Notes: a model not told the origin generated them from the sequence alone. A stretch of 64,000 bases of DNA from Nesterenkonia aurantiaca (GCF_004364585.1 NZ_SOAN01000003.1:186001-250000), one strand, 5' to 3'. Shown: positions 1 through 8,678, numbered from the stretch's first letter. A program made the numbers and translations.

Positions 1-74
1 TCGCACTCCTGCGCCTCGCTGCTGCCCAGTGATCGCTTGGGTTCCATAGTGTTCCCCTTCACAGATAAATTAAC

Positions 75-80
75 TATATT
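75..80 (+). promoter_or_regulatory. Weak candidate promoter of the tetR gene
   Basis: The first 100 bases of the window contain an AT-rich patch (about 62-88) unlike the GC-rich surroundings. TATATT at 75-80 could be a -10 element, with a poor -35 (TTCCCC, 52-57) 17 bases upstream. No clear operator palindrome was found. No gene is supported between base 1 and the tetR start. Confidence 0.3.
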
Positions 81-232
81 CATTAACGGGCAGTCCGGAG
101 CGGTTGTCAAGACCTGCCGGAGATTTTCAACGGCGCGACGCCGAGCTCTTAGACTTGCCCCTTGTGAACGGCGCGACCATCCGCGCGACGAGTCAAGGAA
201 CGACCAGCGCGACGAGCGAAGGAACAGAGACA

Positions 233-916
233 GTGACTGCGGAGAAGACGCGACCCCGGGGGCGAGGGCGACCCACCTCGCCGGTGCTCTCGCGAGGCGT
301 GATCGCGGGTCGGGCGATGACCCTGGTCGCCGAGCGCGGGTACGACCACCTGACCATGGCAGGCCTGGCGCGCAAGCTCGGGGTCTCGGCCTCGGCGCTG
401 TACAACCATGTCTCCTCCAAGCAGGAGGTGCTGGTGCTGATCCAGGATCGGCTCAATGAGGAGATCGACTGCAGCGCCTTCGACCGGCTTCCCTGGCCCG
501 AGGCGCTGATGGCCTGGGCGCGCTCCTACCGGGAGTGCTACATCGAGCACACCGAGCTGATTCCGCTGATCGCCGTCCTGCCCATCGCAGACGCTCCGCA
601 GTCGCTGCGGATGTATGAACGCGTCTTCGAGGCGCTGCATTCGGCGGGGATCGATGACCGCGACGCGGTGGACATCATCGTCGGGATCGAGGCGCTGGTC
701 TTCGGCGCGGCCTTCGACGCCTCGGCGCCGGCGAACATCTTCGACCCCGGCGACAGCGTGGAGATCGCGCCGACCTTCGCACGCGCGGCCGAGCTGCGCG
801 CCGCCGACGCCCGGGCCTCGTCAGACCGGGCGTTCGAGATGACGCTGGAGATCCTGGTGGACGGGCTGGTCCGGCGGATCCAGGACGGCGAGACGTTCAG
901 TCCAAGGCGTGCATGA
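233..916 (+). CDS. TetR/AcrR family transcriptional regulator
   Basis: DNA-binding repressor of 227 residues. The N-terminal helix-turn-helix is clear: an R-x-R-G-R-P lead-in, then the run from GRAMTLVAERGYDHLTMAGL to LGVSASALYNHVSSKQEVL. The C-terminal ligand domain resembles TetR_C types with a tryptophan/aromatic-rich helix (LPWPEALMAWARSYRECYIE). The open frame reaches back to a TTG at 104, but GTG 233 has a good ribosome site (AAGGAA, 219-224) and the upstream residues are non-conserved, so I chose 233. It ends 20 bases inside the convergent aldehyde dehydrogenase gene, so its target may be that gene, itself or something left of the window. The ligand cannot be read from the sequence. 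Confidence 0.88.
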   Translation: MTAEKTRPRGRGRPTSPVLSRGVIAGRAMTLVAERGYDHLTMAGLARKLGVSASALYNHVSSKQEVLVLIQDRLNEEIDCSAFDRLPWPEALMAWARSYRECYIEHTELIPLIAVLPIADAPQSLRMYERVFEALHSAGIDDRDAVDIIVGIEALVFGAAFDASAPANIFDPGDSVEIAPTFARAAELRAADARASSDRAFEMTLEILVDGLVRRIQDGETFSPRRA

Positions 917-2327
917 CGTGCTTGACCCGGGTGTATTCCTCCACTGAGTACAGCGAGAGGTCCTTGCCGTATCCGGAGGACTTGAACCCGCCGTGCGGCA
1001 TCTCGGCCACCAGCAGCAGGTGGGTGTTGACCCAGACGCAGCCGAAGTCGAGATCCCGACTCATCCGCATCGCCTGACCCTGATTCGTGGTCCAGACGCT
1101 GGAGGCCAGCGCGTAGTCCACGCCGTTGGCCAGGGTCAGGGCCTCCTCCTCGGTGCTGAAGGGCTGCACCGTGAGCACCGGGGCGAAGGTCTCCTCCTGG
1201 ACCAGCTCGTCCTCCTGGCGGACCCCGGTGATGATGGTGGGTTTCACGAAGAATCCCCGCCCACCCTCCGGGGGCACGCCTCCGGTGATCACCGTGGCGT
1301 GGTCGGGGATGTTCTTGAGCTTGGCGCAGACGGTCTCGAAGTGGCGCACGTTGTTCAGCGGCCCGTAGTCGTTCAACCCGTCATCGAGCTCTCCGGTGGT
1401 GAGCTTGGCCGCCTGAGCGGCGAGCAGCTCGACGAACTCGTCGTGGACGCTGTCCTGGACCAGTACCCGGGTCACCGCGGTGCAGTCCTGGCCGGCGTTG
1501 AAGGTTCCGAAGGTCAGGATCAGCTCGGCGGCCTTGTGCAGGTCCGCGTCGGCGAAGACCACGGCGGGCGCCTTGCCTCCGAGCTCGAGGTGGGTGCGTT
1601 TGACCGCCTTCGCGGCAGAGGTGGCCACGGCCTGGCCTGCGCGCACCGAGCCGGTGATCGATACCATCGCTGGGGTGTCATGTTCCGTGAGCAGCTGACC
1701 TGTGCTTCCGTCGCCCAGGACCACGTTGAGCACGCCGGGTGGCAAGACCTCCCCGGCCAGACGAGCCAGCACCAGGGTGGACTCCGGAGTGGTCTCCGCG
1801 GGCTTGAGCACGATGGTGTTGCCGGCGGCCAGGGCCGGGCCGATCTTCCAGATGGCCATCATGAGCGGGAAGTTCCATGGAGTGATCTGCGCGACGACGC
1901 CCACCGGCTCACGCCGCACATAGGAGGTGTGGCCCTCCAGGTACTCTGCGGCCCCGCGGCCTTCCAGCAGCCGGGCCGCACCGGCGAAGAAGCGCAGCTG
2001 GTCCGCGCCCGCGGCGACCTCCTCCTGCGCGATGATCCGGCGTGGCTGTCCGGTGTTGCGGTGCTGGGCCTCGACCAGCTCGTCCGAGTGCTGCTCCATC
2101 CTGTCCGCCAGAGCCAGCAGACAGCGCTGACGCTCTGAGGGGGTCACGGACTTCCAGGAGGCGAAGGCGCTGCGTGCCGCAGCGAAGGCGGCGTCGATGT
2201 CTTCCGCATCGGAGACCGGTGAGAGCGCGACGCGCTCGCCGGTCATGGGGCTGAGGACCTCCAGCTCCGCCGTGCCCTTGGCCGCGACGAACGATCCGTT
2301 GATGTAATTCTCAAGCCGGGAGTTCAC
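897..2327 (-). CDS. NAD-dependent aldehyde dehydrogenase, probably aminobutyraldehyde dehydrogenase type
   Basis: Oxidises an aldehyde to the acid with NAD(P) in the cytoplasm; 476 residues, normal for the family. It has the Rossmann-region motif ITPWNFPLMMAIWK, the general-base motif LELGGKAP and the catalytic cysteine in FNAGQDCT. The GQDCT context is typical of gamma-aminobutyraldehyde dehydrogenase (PatD, putrescine degradation) and betaine aldehyde dehydrogenases; PatD-like is inferred. GTG 2327 is chosen because GGAGGAG lies six bases before it and the protein then starts in the usual NYINGSFV motif. In-frame ATGs upstream (2345, 2366) only add unconserved residues. It converges on the tetR gene with 20 bases of overlap. 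Confidence 0.88.
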   Translation of the reverse strand: MNSRLENYINGSFVAAKGTAELEVLSPMTGERVALSPVSDAEDIDAAFAAARSAFASWKSVTPSERQRCLLALADRMEQHSDELVEAQHRNTGQPRRIIAQEEVAAGADQLRFFAGAARLLEGRGAAEYLEGHTSYVRREPVGVVAQITPWNFPLMMAIWKIGPALAAGNTIVLKPAETTPESTLVLARLAGEVLPPGVLNVVLGDGSTGQLLTEHDTPAMVSITGSVRAGQAVATSAAKAVKRTHLELGGKAPAVVFADADLHKAAELILTFGTFNAGQDCTAVTRVLVQDSVHDEFVELLAAQAAKLTTGELDDGLNDYGPLNNVRHFETVCAKLKNIPDHATVITGGVPPEGGRGFFVKPTIITGVRQEDELVQEETFAPVLTVQPFSTEEEALTLANGVDYALASSVWTTNQGQAMRMSRDLDFGCVWVNTHLLLVAEMPHGGFKSSGYGKDLSLYSVEEYTRVKHVMHALD

Positions 2328-2457
2328 AGAGGTCTCCTCCACCATCAGATAATGATTCGTGTTCATTTTACGACGGGTTGATGTGATGCGCAACACTGAG
2401 AGGGAATTCGCCGAAGCAGGCTGAGGAGCAGCGATTCGCGAAGCGGAGGAGGCTCAG

Positions 2458-2964
2458 ATGCGCAAGGTGATCACGGGACGACGGACGCACCACCACAAAG
2501 GTGACCTGGTGGTGTTCATGGTGGGGATGACGATCCACAAGCCGTGGCGGGTGCGCGCGTGGTTCCCGGTCTTCGCTGCCATGCCGAAGATGCTCGAGGA
2601 GCTCACCGCGGACCCCGACTCGGGGCTGCTCGGCCACCGACTGGTGTTCGGACGCGGAGGCCCGTTGTGCATCCGGTACTGGTCCTCCACCGAGCAGCTC
2701 TATGCCTACGCCTCCGACCGCGAGGGGCTGCACCGCCCGGCCTGGGCGGAGTTCAACCGTCGTGCGAAGAAGATTCCGGGCGCGGTCGGGATCTGGCATG
2801 AGGGCTGCCAGGTGGCGCAGGCGGAGTCGGTCTACGTGGACACCCCGGCAGCGGGGCTCAGCGAGGCGACGGAATCCGTGGAGGTGGGTCGCGATCAGGG
2901 CAGCGCGCGAGATCGACTACGCCGGATCCGCCCTGCTCAGGCCGGTGCTCCCGGATCGCCATAG
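2458..2964 (+). CDS. DUF4188 domain-containing protein
   Basis: Protein of 168 residues matching the DUF4188 pattern: VFMVGMTIHKPWRVRAWFPV, then MPKMLEEL, a central RYWSSTEQLYAYA segment and AWAEFNRR. The family is thought to adopt a dimeric alpha/beta-barrel fold related to small monooxygenases, but no reaction is established and I assign none. The start ATG is preceded by GGAGGAG at a good distance. The last 35 or so residues are polar and low in conservation. It is divergent from the aldehyde dehydrogenase and convergent with the RDD gene, with no operon partner. Confidence 0.8.
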   Translation: MRKVITGRRTHHHKGDLVVFMVGMTIHKPWRVRAWFPVFAAMPKMLEELTADPDSGLLGHRLVFGRGGPLCIRYWSSTEQLYAYASDREGLHRPAWAEFNRRAKKIPGAVGIWHEGCQVAQAESVYVDTPAAGLSEATESVEVGRDQGSARDRLRRIRPAQAGAPGSP

Positions 2965-3044
2965 CCTGGCACGGCGCGTACCCGGCCCGCGCCTGCTGCG
3001 CCCGCACCTGCTGCGCTCTGTTCCGACCGGCTGCGAGATCCATT

Positions 3045-3101
3045 GTGCAATTTGAGCGCATTTTGCGGCGGTTTCGGCGGATAAACCTGCACAAATTGCA
3101 C
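3045..3101. repeat. 57-bp intergenic palindrome with 10-bp perfect arms
   Basis: GTGCAATTTG (3045-3054) is exactly inverted as CAAATTGCAC (3092-3101) around a 37-base core. It lies between the convergent DUF4188 and RDD genes, so it could act as a bidirectional terminator, although there is no U-tract. Its design (conserved-looking arms, unpaired core) resembles the 61-bp and 68-bp repeats elsewhere in the window. Just downstream, about 3119-3150, a 16-bp unit containing GAGAGTGGCCG occurs twice in tandem. No gene is supported in 2965-3233. Confidence 0.6.
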
Positions 3102-3233
3102 TATCGATGTGGGGGAGCGGGAGAGTGGCCGCGCGGGAGAGTGGCCGTGCGCGGGAGCGGGAGCACAGGCGAGCAGACCCCCTCCGGTGCCGTGGCCAGG
3201 GGCCGACGCCCGGGCTCGTGGACGTGGTCCAGC

Positions 3234-4046
3234 TCAGCTGTAGGGCAGCTGGTGCAGCCGCTGGCCGAGCCGCTGCTGCCGCTCCGCCTGGATGCGAAGC
3301 CGCCGGTACTCCCGGTTGCGCCGCTCGGCCATCACCGCCACCAGGAACTCGGTGGCCGAGGAGGGCGGGGCCGGGGGAGCCACGTGGCCAGCGACCTCGT
3401 TGGCCAGCCGGTGCGCGGTGTGCTCCAGAGCCTGGGCGTTGTGCCCGCGCGGGTTGTCCTGGATGGTGCGCAGGAACCGCGAGGCCCGGGCCGCCACGGC
3501 GTCCGGGATCCGGCCCAGGTCAGCGATCTGGGTCCAGGAGGTCAGCTGGGCAGGCACCGGCAGCATCATCGGCTTCACGGCCGGCTGCCGGACCCGGATC
3601 ACATAGGTGCCCGCGACCATATCGCCCAGGCGCCGGGTCCGCCGGCTGAACATTCCGGCGAAGAGCGGGATGATGCCGAAGCTGAGGTAGATCTCTCCGA
3701 AGCCGACCAGCGCGCGGATACCGGCGTGCCGGAGCCGGATGGCGCCGCCGTCGTCGCGCACCACTCGGGTGCCGAAGATCAGCCGTCCCACCGAGCGGCC
3801 GCGGGAGAGGGTCTCCACCGTCATCGGCAGGATCACCAGGCACAGCACGGCGCCGCCGAGCATGACCGCAGCCTCCATGGCCGGATCCAGGACCCCGGCC
3901 CCGGCCGCCAGGCCGGAGAGGATCAGGAAGGCCAGCAGCGCTGCCCACGCGATGATCAGGTCCACGATCAGCGAGGCGGCGCGGGTGATCAAGGACGCGG
4001 CCGGAAGCTCCAGCTCCACGCCTTCACCGGTGATCACATTGCGCAT
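3234..4046 (-). CDS. RDD family integral membrane protein
   Basis: 270 residues. An N-terminal GEGVELELPAASLITRAASLIVDLIIAW segment precedes two or three membrane helices; then come SRGRSVGRLIFGTRVV and a third helix, ending with the RRTRRLGDMVAGTYVI motif typical of RDD proteins. A cytoplasmic tail of about 110 residues is rich in Arg and Gln. The molecular role of the family is not settled (transport or ion homeostasis have been proposed). RDD genes often sit head to head with a stage II sporulation M homologue; here that partner is at 4958, but a PEP-mutase-like gene lies between. A TAGGCT hexamer six bases before the ATG suggests a leaderless transcript. Confidence 0.88.
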   Translation of the reverse strand: MRNVITGEGVELELPAASLITRAASLIVDLIIAWAALLAFLILSGLAAGAGVLDPAMEAAVMLGGAVLCLVILPMTVETLSRGRSVGRLIFGTRVVRDDGGAIRLRHAGIRALVGFGEIYLSFGIIPLFAGMFSRRTRRLGDMVAGTYVIRVRQPAVKPMMLPVPAQLTSWTQIADLGRIPDAVAARASRFLRTIQDNPRGHNAQALEHTAHRLANEVAGHVAPPAPPSSATEFLVAVMAERRNREYRRLRIQAERQQRLGQRLHQLPYS

Positions 4047-4052
4047 GGGTCA

Positions 4053-4058
4053 AGCCTA
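4053..4058 (-). promoter_or_regulatory. -10 element for leaderless RDD transcript
   Basis: TAGGCT on the minus strand, followed by six bases and the ATG at 4046. No ribosome binding site fits between, so transcription probably starts at the start codon. Confidence 0.55.
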
Positions 4059-4095
4059 GCGTCGCCGGGGCGGGTTCGGGCGGCGCAGTGAAGGC

Positions 4096-4869
4096 TCAGG
4101 TGCTCGGGGTCCACGGCTGGAGGATCTCGTTCATGGCATCGGTGAGGCTGCGCTGCAGCAACGGGCCGAAGGAGACCCGCTTCACGCCCAGCGTGGTGAG
4201 TTCGGCAATGCTGAGTCCGCCGGGGATGGCGCCGTTGACCGGGTGTGCCGTGACATTGACCGGGGTCTTCACCGCGGCCAGGATCTGTTCCAGGTAGTCC
4301 CGGGACGGGACCTTCACCGGGTAGAGCGAATCGGCTCCGGCCTGTTCCAGCAGACGCAGCCGGTGCAGCGCGTCCTTGAGCTGGGCCTCCGGTCCGGCGT
4401 CGGTGGTGAACGCATCCGTGCGGCCGTTGATCACCAGGTGGGTGCCGGTGGCGTCCGCGGCGGCCCGGATCGCGGCGATGTAGCCGGCGTGCTCCTCGGG
4501 GGAGCGCATCTCATCCATCGAGTGCACCGTGTCTTCGATGTTGATGCCTGCGGCGCCGGCCTCCAGGGTTCGGTGCACCAGCTCCTCGGCAGGGGTGTCG
4601 TATCCGGACTCCAGGTCCACGGAGACCGGGATGTCGACGACGTCGGTGATCCGCCGCACGACGCGCAGCACCTCGGCAAGCTCCATGGCCTCGCCGTCGG
4701 CCTCGCCGAGGGAGTCCGCCACCGGGTGGCTGCCGATGGTCAGGGCCGAGAATCCGAGCGAGGCACAGGTCTCAGCGGACCAGGCGTCCCAGACCGTGGG
4801 CAGGATGACCGGGGTGGCCTGGTGGTGGAGATCCAGAAGGCGCTGGGCGTGCTGTTCTATGGAAGTCAT
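4096..4869 (-). CDS. Isocitrate lyase/phosphoenolpyruvate mutase family protein
   Basis: 257-residue TIM-barrel enzyme of the PEP mutase/isocitrate lyase superfamily, which makes or breaks C-C or P-C bonds next to a carboxylate. Visible signatures: LPTVWDAWSA near the N terminus, the metal-binding strand SVDLESGYDTP, INIEDTVHS and the substrate-loop region LVINGRTDAFTTDAG, ending in NVTAHP...ELTTLGVKRVSFGP. It lacks the long insert of true isocitrate lyases. Stand-alone members of this type are usually annotated as oxaloacetate decarboxylase- or carboxyphosphonoenolpyruvate phosphonomutase-like, and the substrate here is unknown. ATG 4869 fits homologues; ATG 4887 is possible. It lies between the RDD and SpoIIM genes. 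Confidence 0.82.
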   Translation of the reverse strand: MTSIEQHAQRLLDLHHQATPVILPTVWDAWSAETCASLGFSALTIGSHPVADSLGEADGEAMELAEVLRVVRRITDVVDIPVSVDLESGYDTPAEELVHRTLEAGAAGINIEDTVHSMDEMRSPEEHAGYIAAIRAAADATGTHLVINGRTDAFTTDAGPEAQLKDALHRLRLLEQAGADSLYPVKVPSRDYLEQILAAVKTPVNVTAHPVNGAIPGGLSIAELTTLGVKRVSFGPLLQRSLTDAMNEILQPWTPST

Positions 4870-4945
4870 CTTGGCATCGTGGCACATGCGCGACGCCGAG
4901 GGAAGGCAGTTTCACCGGCACCGCGGTGACGCGCTGAGCACGGGG

Positions 4946-4951
4946 TAGTCT
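4946..4951 (+). promoter_or_regulatory. -10 element for leaderless SpoIIM-like transcript
   Basis: TAGTCT, six bases before the GTG at 4958. No Shine-Dalgarno sequence precedes that GTG. Confidence 0.55.
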
Positions 4952-4957
4952 CGTGGC

Positions 4958-5947
4958 GTGGATATCGACGCCTTCATCGCCGTGCATCAGCACGAGTGGG
5001 ACCGGCTCGCGGCGCTGGCCTCGCGCCGGCGGCTCGCCGCCGCCGAAGCCGACGAGATGCTGCGGCTCTACGAGCGGACCTCCACCCACCTGTCCATGAT
5101 CCGCGCCGCCGAGCCGGATTCTCCGGTGGTGGCCTCACTCTCGGCCCCGCTGGGACGGGCTCGCGCGCATCTGACCGGGTCCGGGGAGAACGTGTTCGTG
5201 TCCAGCGCCTATTTCTTCACCCAGACCCTGCCGGTGGCGTTCTACCGGATCCGGTGGCTCACCGTGATCCTGGGTGCCGCCTTCATCGCCGTGGCGGCGG
5301 CCTTCGCCTTCTGGACGATCCACCACCCGCAGATCGATCTGCTGATGCCCCAGGAGGCTCGGCAGAGCTACGCCGGCACCGAGTTCGCCAACTACTACTC
5401 GGAGCACCCCAACTCCAGCTTTGCGGCACAGGTGTGGACCAACAACGCCTGGATCGCCGCCCAGGAGGTCGCCTTCGGGGTGACCGGCGTCTTCGTGCCC
5501 TTCGTGCTCTTCGTCAACGCCCAGGGCCTCGGCATGGCCGCCGGGGTCATGGCGGAACAGGGTGAGGCGTCCACCTTCTGGCTCTACATATTGCCGCACG
5601 GCCTGATGGAGATCACCGCGATCTTCATCGCCGGGGCGGCCGGGCTGCGAATCTTCTGGGCCTGGGTTGCGCCGGGCCAGATGCGACGCTCTGCCGCGCT
5701 GGCCGCCGAGGGGCGCAAGCTCATCACGGTGGCCTTCGGGCTGGTGCTGATCCTGCTGATCTCCGGAGTCGTGGAAGGCTTCGTGACCCCCTCGGATCTG
5801 CCGCACTGGCTGCGCATCGGCATCGGCGCCGCGGTGCTGGCCGGGTACTGGGTCTACACCCTGGTGCTGGGCGGGCGCGCCCACCGGGCCGGGGTCACCG
5901 GGGACCTCGGCAAGTACGACGCCGGAACGGTGGAGCTCACTGCCTGA
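4958..5947 (+). CDS. Stage II sporulation protein M family membrane protein
   Basis: 329 residues. A soluble N-terminal helical region (about 1-95; starts VDIDAFIAVHQHEWDRL and contains LYERTSTHLSMIR) is followed by five or six membrane helices. The SpoIIM/DUF95 core is seen in AFGVTGVFVPFVLFVNAQGLGMAAGVMA and YILPHGLMEITAIFIAGAAGLRIFWAW. In non-sporulating actinobacteria the role is unknown; it usually travels with an RDD gene and often with MoxR and DUF58 genes. Here only the RDD partner remains, at 4046. The start is taken from the leaderless promoter spacing and homologue length. Confidence 0.88.
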   Translation: MDIDAFIAVHQHEWDRLAALASRRRLAAAEADEMLRLYERTSTHLSMIRAAEPDSPVVASLSAPLGRARAHLTGSGENVFVSSAYFFTQTLPVAFYRIRWLTVILGAAFIAVAAAFAFWTIHHPQIDLLMPQEARQSYAGTEFANYYSEHPNSSFAAQVWTNNAWIAAQEVAFGVTGVFVPFVLFVNAQGLGMAAGVMAEQGEASTFWLYILPHGLMEITAIFIAGAAGLRIFWAWVAPGQMRRSAALAAEGRKLITVAFGLVLILLISGVVEGFVTPSDLPHWLRIGIGAAVLAGYWVYTLVLGGRAHRAGVTGDLGKYDAGTVELTA

Positions 5948-6212
5948 GCCTGGGTCGGTCGAGCTCGAACCGCTGAGTTTTTCACCTCAATTGCCTGGAG
6001 ACGCCGGTGTCCGCCGGGGCCCAGAGTGCTCCGCTGATCCTGCTGCGCCGCGCGGTGATCGCGGCCGGAGTGATCCGGACACGAGCCCGAAGCGCCCGAA
6101 GGCTGTCCGAGTGCGGTCCTTCCGCGGGATCACAGGGATGCTCATCGCCGACTCTCCGGGCTTCCTCCCCGCATAAGTGGCGTCACGCTCATACTGTTGG
6201 GGAGAGTCAGTA

Positions 6213-7889
6213 ATGCGTGGAGAGGCAGATATGAGCGCGAATTCCGATCGGAACGAGGCCGGCAGGCCCGCCGACGAGAACGAAGATTTTGAATCCGGGT
6301 TGGACTACGGTGCCTTCGCATCCGAAGAACCCGATTTCCCCGACGACAACCTGAGTGCGGAGCGAGACCAGCGCCCGGCACGGACCGGTCAAGGCCAGCC
6401 CGATGACCAGGCCACCCAGGCCATCCCCGCGACCCGGGCACCGCAGGGCGGTCCTGGCCGTCAGGACCAGGATGCCCCCACCGAGAACATTCCGCGCACG
6501 CCCGACCAGGGAGCAGCTGCGCAGAACCCCAATGCCACGCGTTCCCTCGATGATGTGCGCACCTCCCGGGACACCCGTTCCATGGAGGACACGACCACGT
6601 TCACCGGGGCGGCCGCAGCAGGTGCCGGCGGAGCAGGTGCTGGGGGAGCAGATGCCGCCAGCTCAGGCGCCGCGAGCTCAGGTGCCGCGGCGGAGCCCGG
6701 GGCAGCGCAGCAGGGCGTGCCGAGCCCTACCCCGGCAACCTCGAACCAGGGTGCTGATGCCCACCAGCCCACAGAGAATGCCGCCGAACTGAGCCGACGT
6801 GAGCAGCGCCGTCGTGATCGGGACGAGGCGAAGTCCGAGGATCAGGACACCGCTGTGGTTCCCGCCACCGCCGGAGCCTCGGGCTCAGCGGCCCCGGCGG
6901 CCGCCGGGGCTGGCGCCGGTGCAGCTGCAGGCACTGCGGCAGGTGCCGGGGGCGTTGACCGCTCCGGTCGCTCGGCCTCCAGCCCGACCCACGCGGCCTA
7001 CGGCTCGGATGAGTCGGTCACCGACGCGGATCTCGACGATGAGGTCGCCCGCTCCAATCGCGGGGTCTCACGGTTCTTCCAGGTCCTGATCGCGATCTTC
7101 ACCCCGATCCTGCTGCTGGTCGCCGCCGTGCGCCTGGTCGCCTCGCCGCTCTTCCTGTGGGTGGCCTACAACCGCCCCTGGATCCCCGACGGGGCCTACA
7201 GCATGAACGCCGATGACCGGCTGGTCTACGGCTCCTACGGCACAGACTTCCTGACCAACCTGGCGAACGGCCGGTACCTCTCGGAACTGGCCCCCGGTGG
7301 GGAGCAGCTGTTCACCGACGGTGAGGTCTCACACATGATCGACGTGAAGTTCGTGGTCCTCTGGGCCATGCTCATCGGCGTCATCCTGCTGGTGATCACC
7401 CTGATCCTCGCCCTGCTGCTGCGCGCCTGGCGTCCCGGAGGCACGGCCCGCGGGCTCTTCGCCGGCGCCTGGGTCACCCTGGGCATCATCATCGCCGTCG
7501 CGGTCCTGGCGATCATCGACTGGCAGCTCTTCTTCGCCGAGTTCCACCGGATCTTCTTCGCCGACGGCACCTGGACCTTCCCGGCCGACTCCACGCTGAT
7601 CCAGCTCTACCCCGAGCAGTTCTGGATCGACGCCGGCGTGGCCGTGGTCGCGCTTGCGGTGCTCTTCGCCGTGATCCTGCTGATCGCGACCTGGCCGACC
7701 CGCCGTCGTCGTGCCCGCCGGGCAGCCCGCCTGGCCGAGGTGCACGAGCGTCGCAAGGTGAAGCTGGTCGAGGAGCTGAACAAGGGCAACGCAGAGTACA
7801 GCGAGGCACCTGCTCACACCCCTGCCCGCGGTCGCAAGCGTGATCGCAACCTGGACCGAGAGCGGGATCAGACCACTGCGGTGGGCTGA
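6213..7889 (+). CDS. DUF1461 (TIGR01906-type) integral membrane protein with long disordered N terminus
   Basis: 558 residues in two parts. Residues 1 to about 270 are acidic, then Ala/Gly/Gln-rich and without predicted fold (AAAAGAGGAGAGGADAASSG). The rest is a four-helix membrane domain with the family signature: first helix FQVLIAIFTPILLLVAAVRL, an extracytoplasmic loop with VYGSYGTDFLTNLANGRY, two central helices, then FADGTWTFPADSTLIQLYPEQFW and a last helix followed by an Arg-rich tail. Function unknown. ATG 6213 and ATG 6231 have equally good ribosome sites (GGAGAG, spacing six), so the start is uncertain. The preceding 265 bases hold no gene. Confidence 0.82.
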   Translation: MRGEADMSANSDRNEAGRPADENEDFESGLDYGAFASEEPDFPDDNLSAERDQRPARTGQGQPDDQATQAIPATRAPQGGPGRQDQDAPTENIPRTPDQGAAAQNPNATRSLDDVRTSRDTRSMEDTTTFTGAAAAGAGGAGAGGADAASSGAASSGAAAEPGAAQQGVPSPTPATSNQGADAHQPTENAAELSRREQRRRDRDEAKSEDQDTAVVPATAGASGSAAPAAAGAGAGAAAGTAAGAGGVDRSGRSASSPTHAAYGSDESVTDADLDDEVARSNRGVSRFFQVLIAIFTPILLLVAAVRLVASPLFLWVAYNRPWIPDGAYSMNADDRLVYGSYGTDFLTNLANGRYLSELAPGGEQLFTDGEVSHMIDVKFVVLWAMLIGVILLVITLILALLLRAWRPGGTARGLFAGAWVTLGIIIAVAVLAIIDWQLFFAEFHRIFFADGTWTFPADSTLIQLYPEQFWIDAGVAVVALAVLFAVILLIATWPTRRRRARRAARLAEVHERRKVKLVEELNKGNAEYSEAPAHTPARGRKRDRNLDRERDQTTAVG

Positions 7890-7932
7890 CCCGCCGGTGC
7901 CCGAGGGCGCCTGTTCAGCAGGCGCCGAAGGG

Positions 7933-7938
7933 TACACT
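7933..7938 (+). promoter_or_regulatory. -10 element for the racemase gene
   Basis: TACACT ends eight bases before the ATG at 7947. A leaderless or nearly leaderless transcript is likely. Confidence 0.45.
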
Positions 7939-7946
7939 CTTCGCTG

Positions 7947-8678
7947 ATGACCAGTGACAACACCGCCGCCACCCATGCCGCCCAGGGCCCCCTCGTGGGG
8001 ATCCTGGGCGGCATGGGTCCTGCCGCCACAGTGGACTTCTATTCGAAGCTCATCGCAGCCACCCCCGCCGCCACGGACCAGCAGCACCTGCGGGTGATGA
8101 TCTGGGCCGATCCCACCGTCCCGGACCGCTCGCAGGCGATCGTGGGCCACGGGGAGGACCCGACGCCGAAGCTCGCGGAGGGCGCCCAGCAGCTCAAGGA
8201 CGCCGGCGCGGCGTTCTACGTGGCCGCCTGCAACGGGTCCCATGCCTTCCTGCCGCGCGTCCGCGAGCAGGTGGACCTGGAGTACGTCTCCATGATCGAG
8301 GTGACCGCCGAGCACCTCAGTGCGCTGCCCTACGTGAAGGCCGCCGGACTTCTGGCCACCGATGCGACGCTCACCGCAGGCCTCTACCAGGACAGCCTGG
8401 CCGCCTACGGGGTGCAGCCGATCGTCCCTGAGCCCGCCGACCAGCACACGGTCATGGAGGCGATCTACGCGGTCAAGGCCGGAAGCCTCGGGCCCGAGCT
8501 GCGCGCCGGCCTGGTCCGGGTAGCCCGGTCTCTGGTGGCCCAGGGCGCTGATGTGATCGTCGCGGCATGCACCGAGATCCCGCTGGCCATGACCACCGAG
8601 GAGTCACCGCGACCGCTGGTGGACCCTGCGGTGCTGCTGGCGAACCACGTGGTGACCAAGGCGAACAGTCTGCGCTGA
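7947..8678 (+). CDS. Aspartate/glutamate racemase family protein
   Basis: Cofactor-independent amino-acid racemase of 243 residues, using a pair of cysteines. The N-terminal GILGGMGPAATVDFY is diagnostic. The first catalytic Cys is in AACNGSHAF, where most homologues read PCNTAH. The second is in AACTEIPLAM near the C terminus. Substrate (Asp, Glu or another) cannot be told from the sequence. The gene is monocistronic and converges on a VOC protein across a strong hairpin. Family assignment is firm; activity on aspartate is an assumption. Confidence 0.88.
   Translation: MTSDNTAATHAAQGPLVGILGGMGPAATVDFYSKLIAATPAATDQQHLRVMIWADPTVPDRSQAIVGHGEDPTPKLAEGAQQLKDAGAAFYVAACNGSHAFLPRVREQVDLEYVSMIEVTAEHLSALPYVKAAGLLATDATLTAGLYQDSLAAYGVQPIVPEPADQHTVMEAIYAVKAGSLGPELRAGLVRVARSLVAQGADVIVAACTEIPLAMTTEESPRPLVDPAVLLANHVVTKANSLR

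Noticed and set aside
3045-4091. 348-codon plus-strand frame across the RDD gene
   Set aside because: Antisense to RDD, which has clear membrane helices and the family motif; the plus frame is low-complexity.
5948-6212. Remnant of MoxR or DUF58 genes after SpoIIM
   Set aside because: Translations in all frames show no similarity to those families; the spacer looks like ordinary intergenic DNA.
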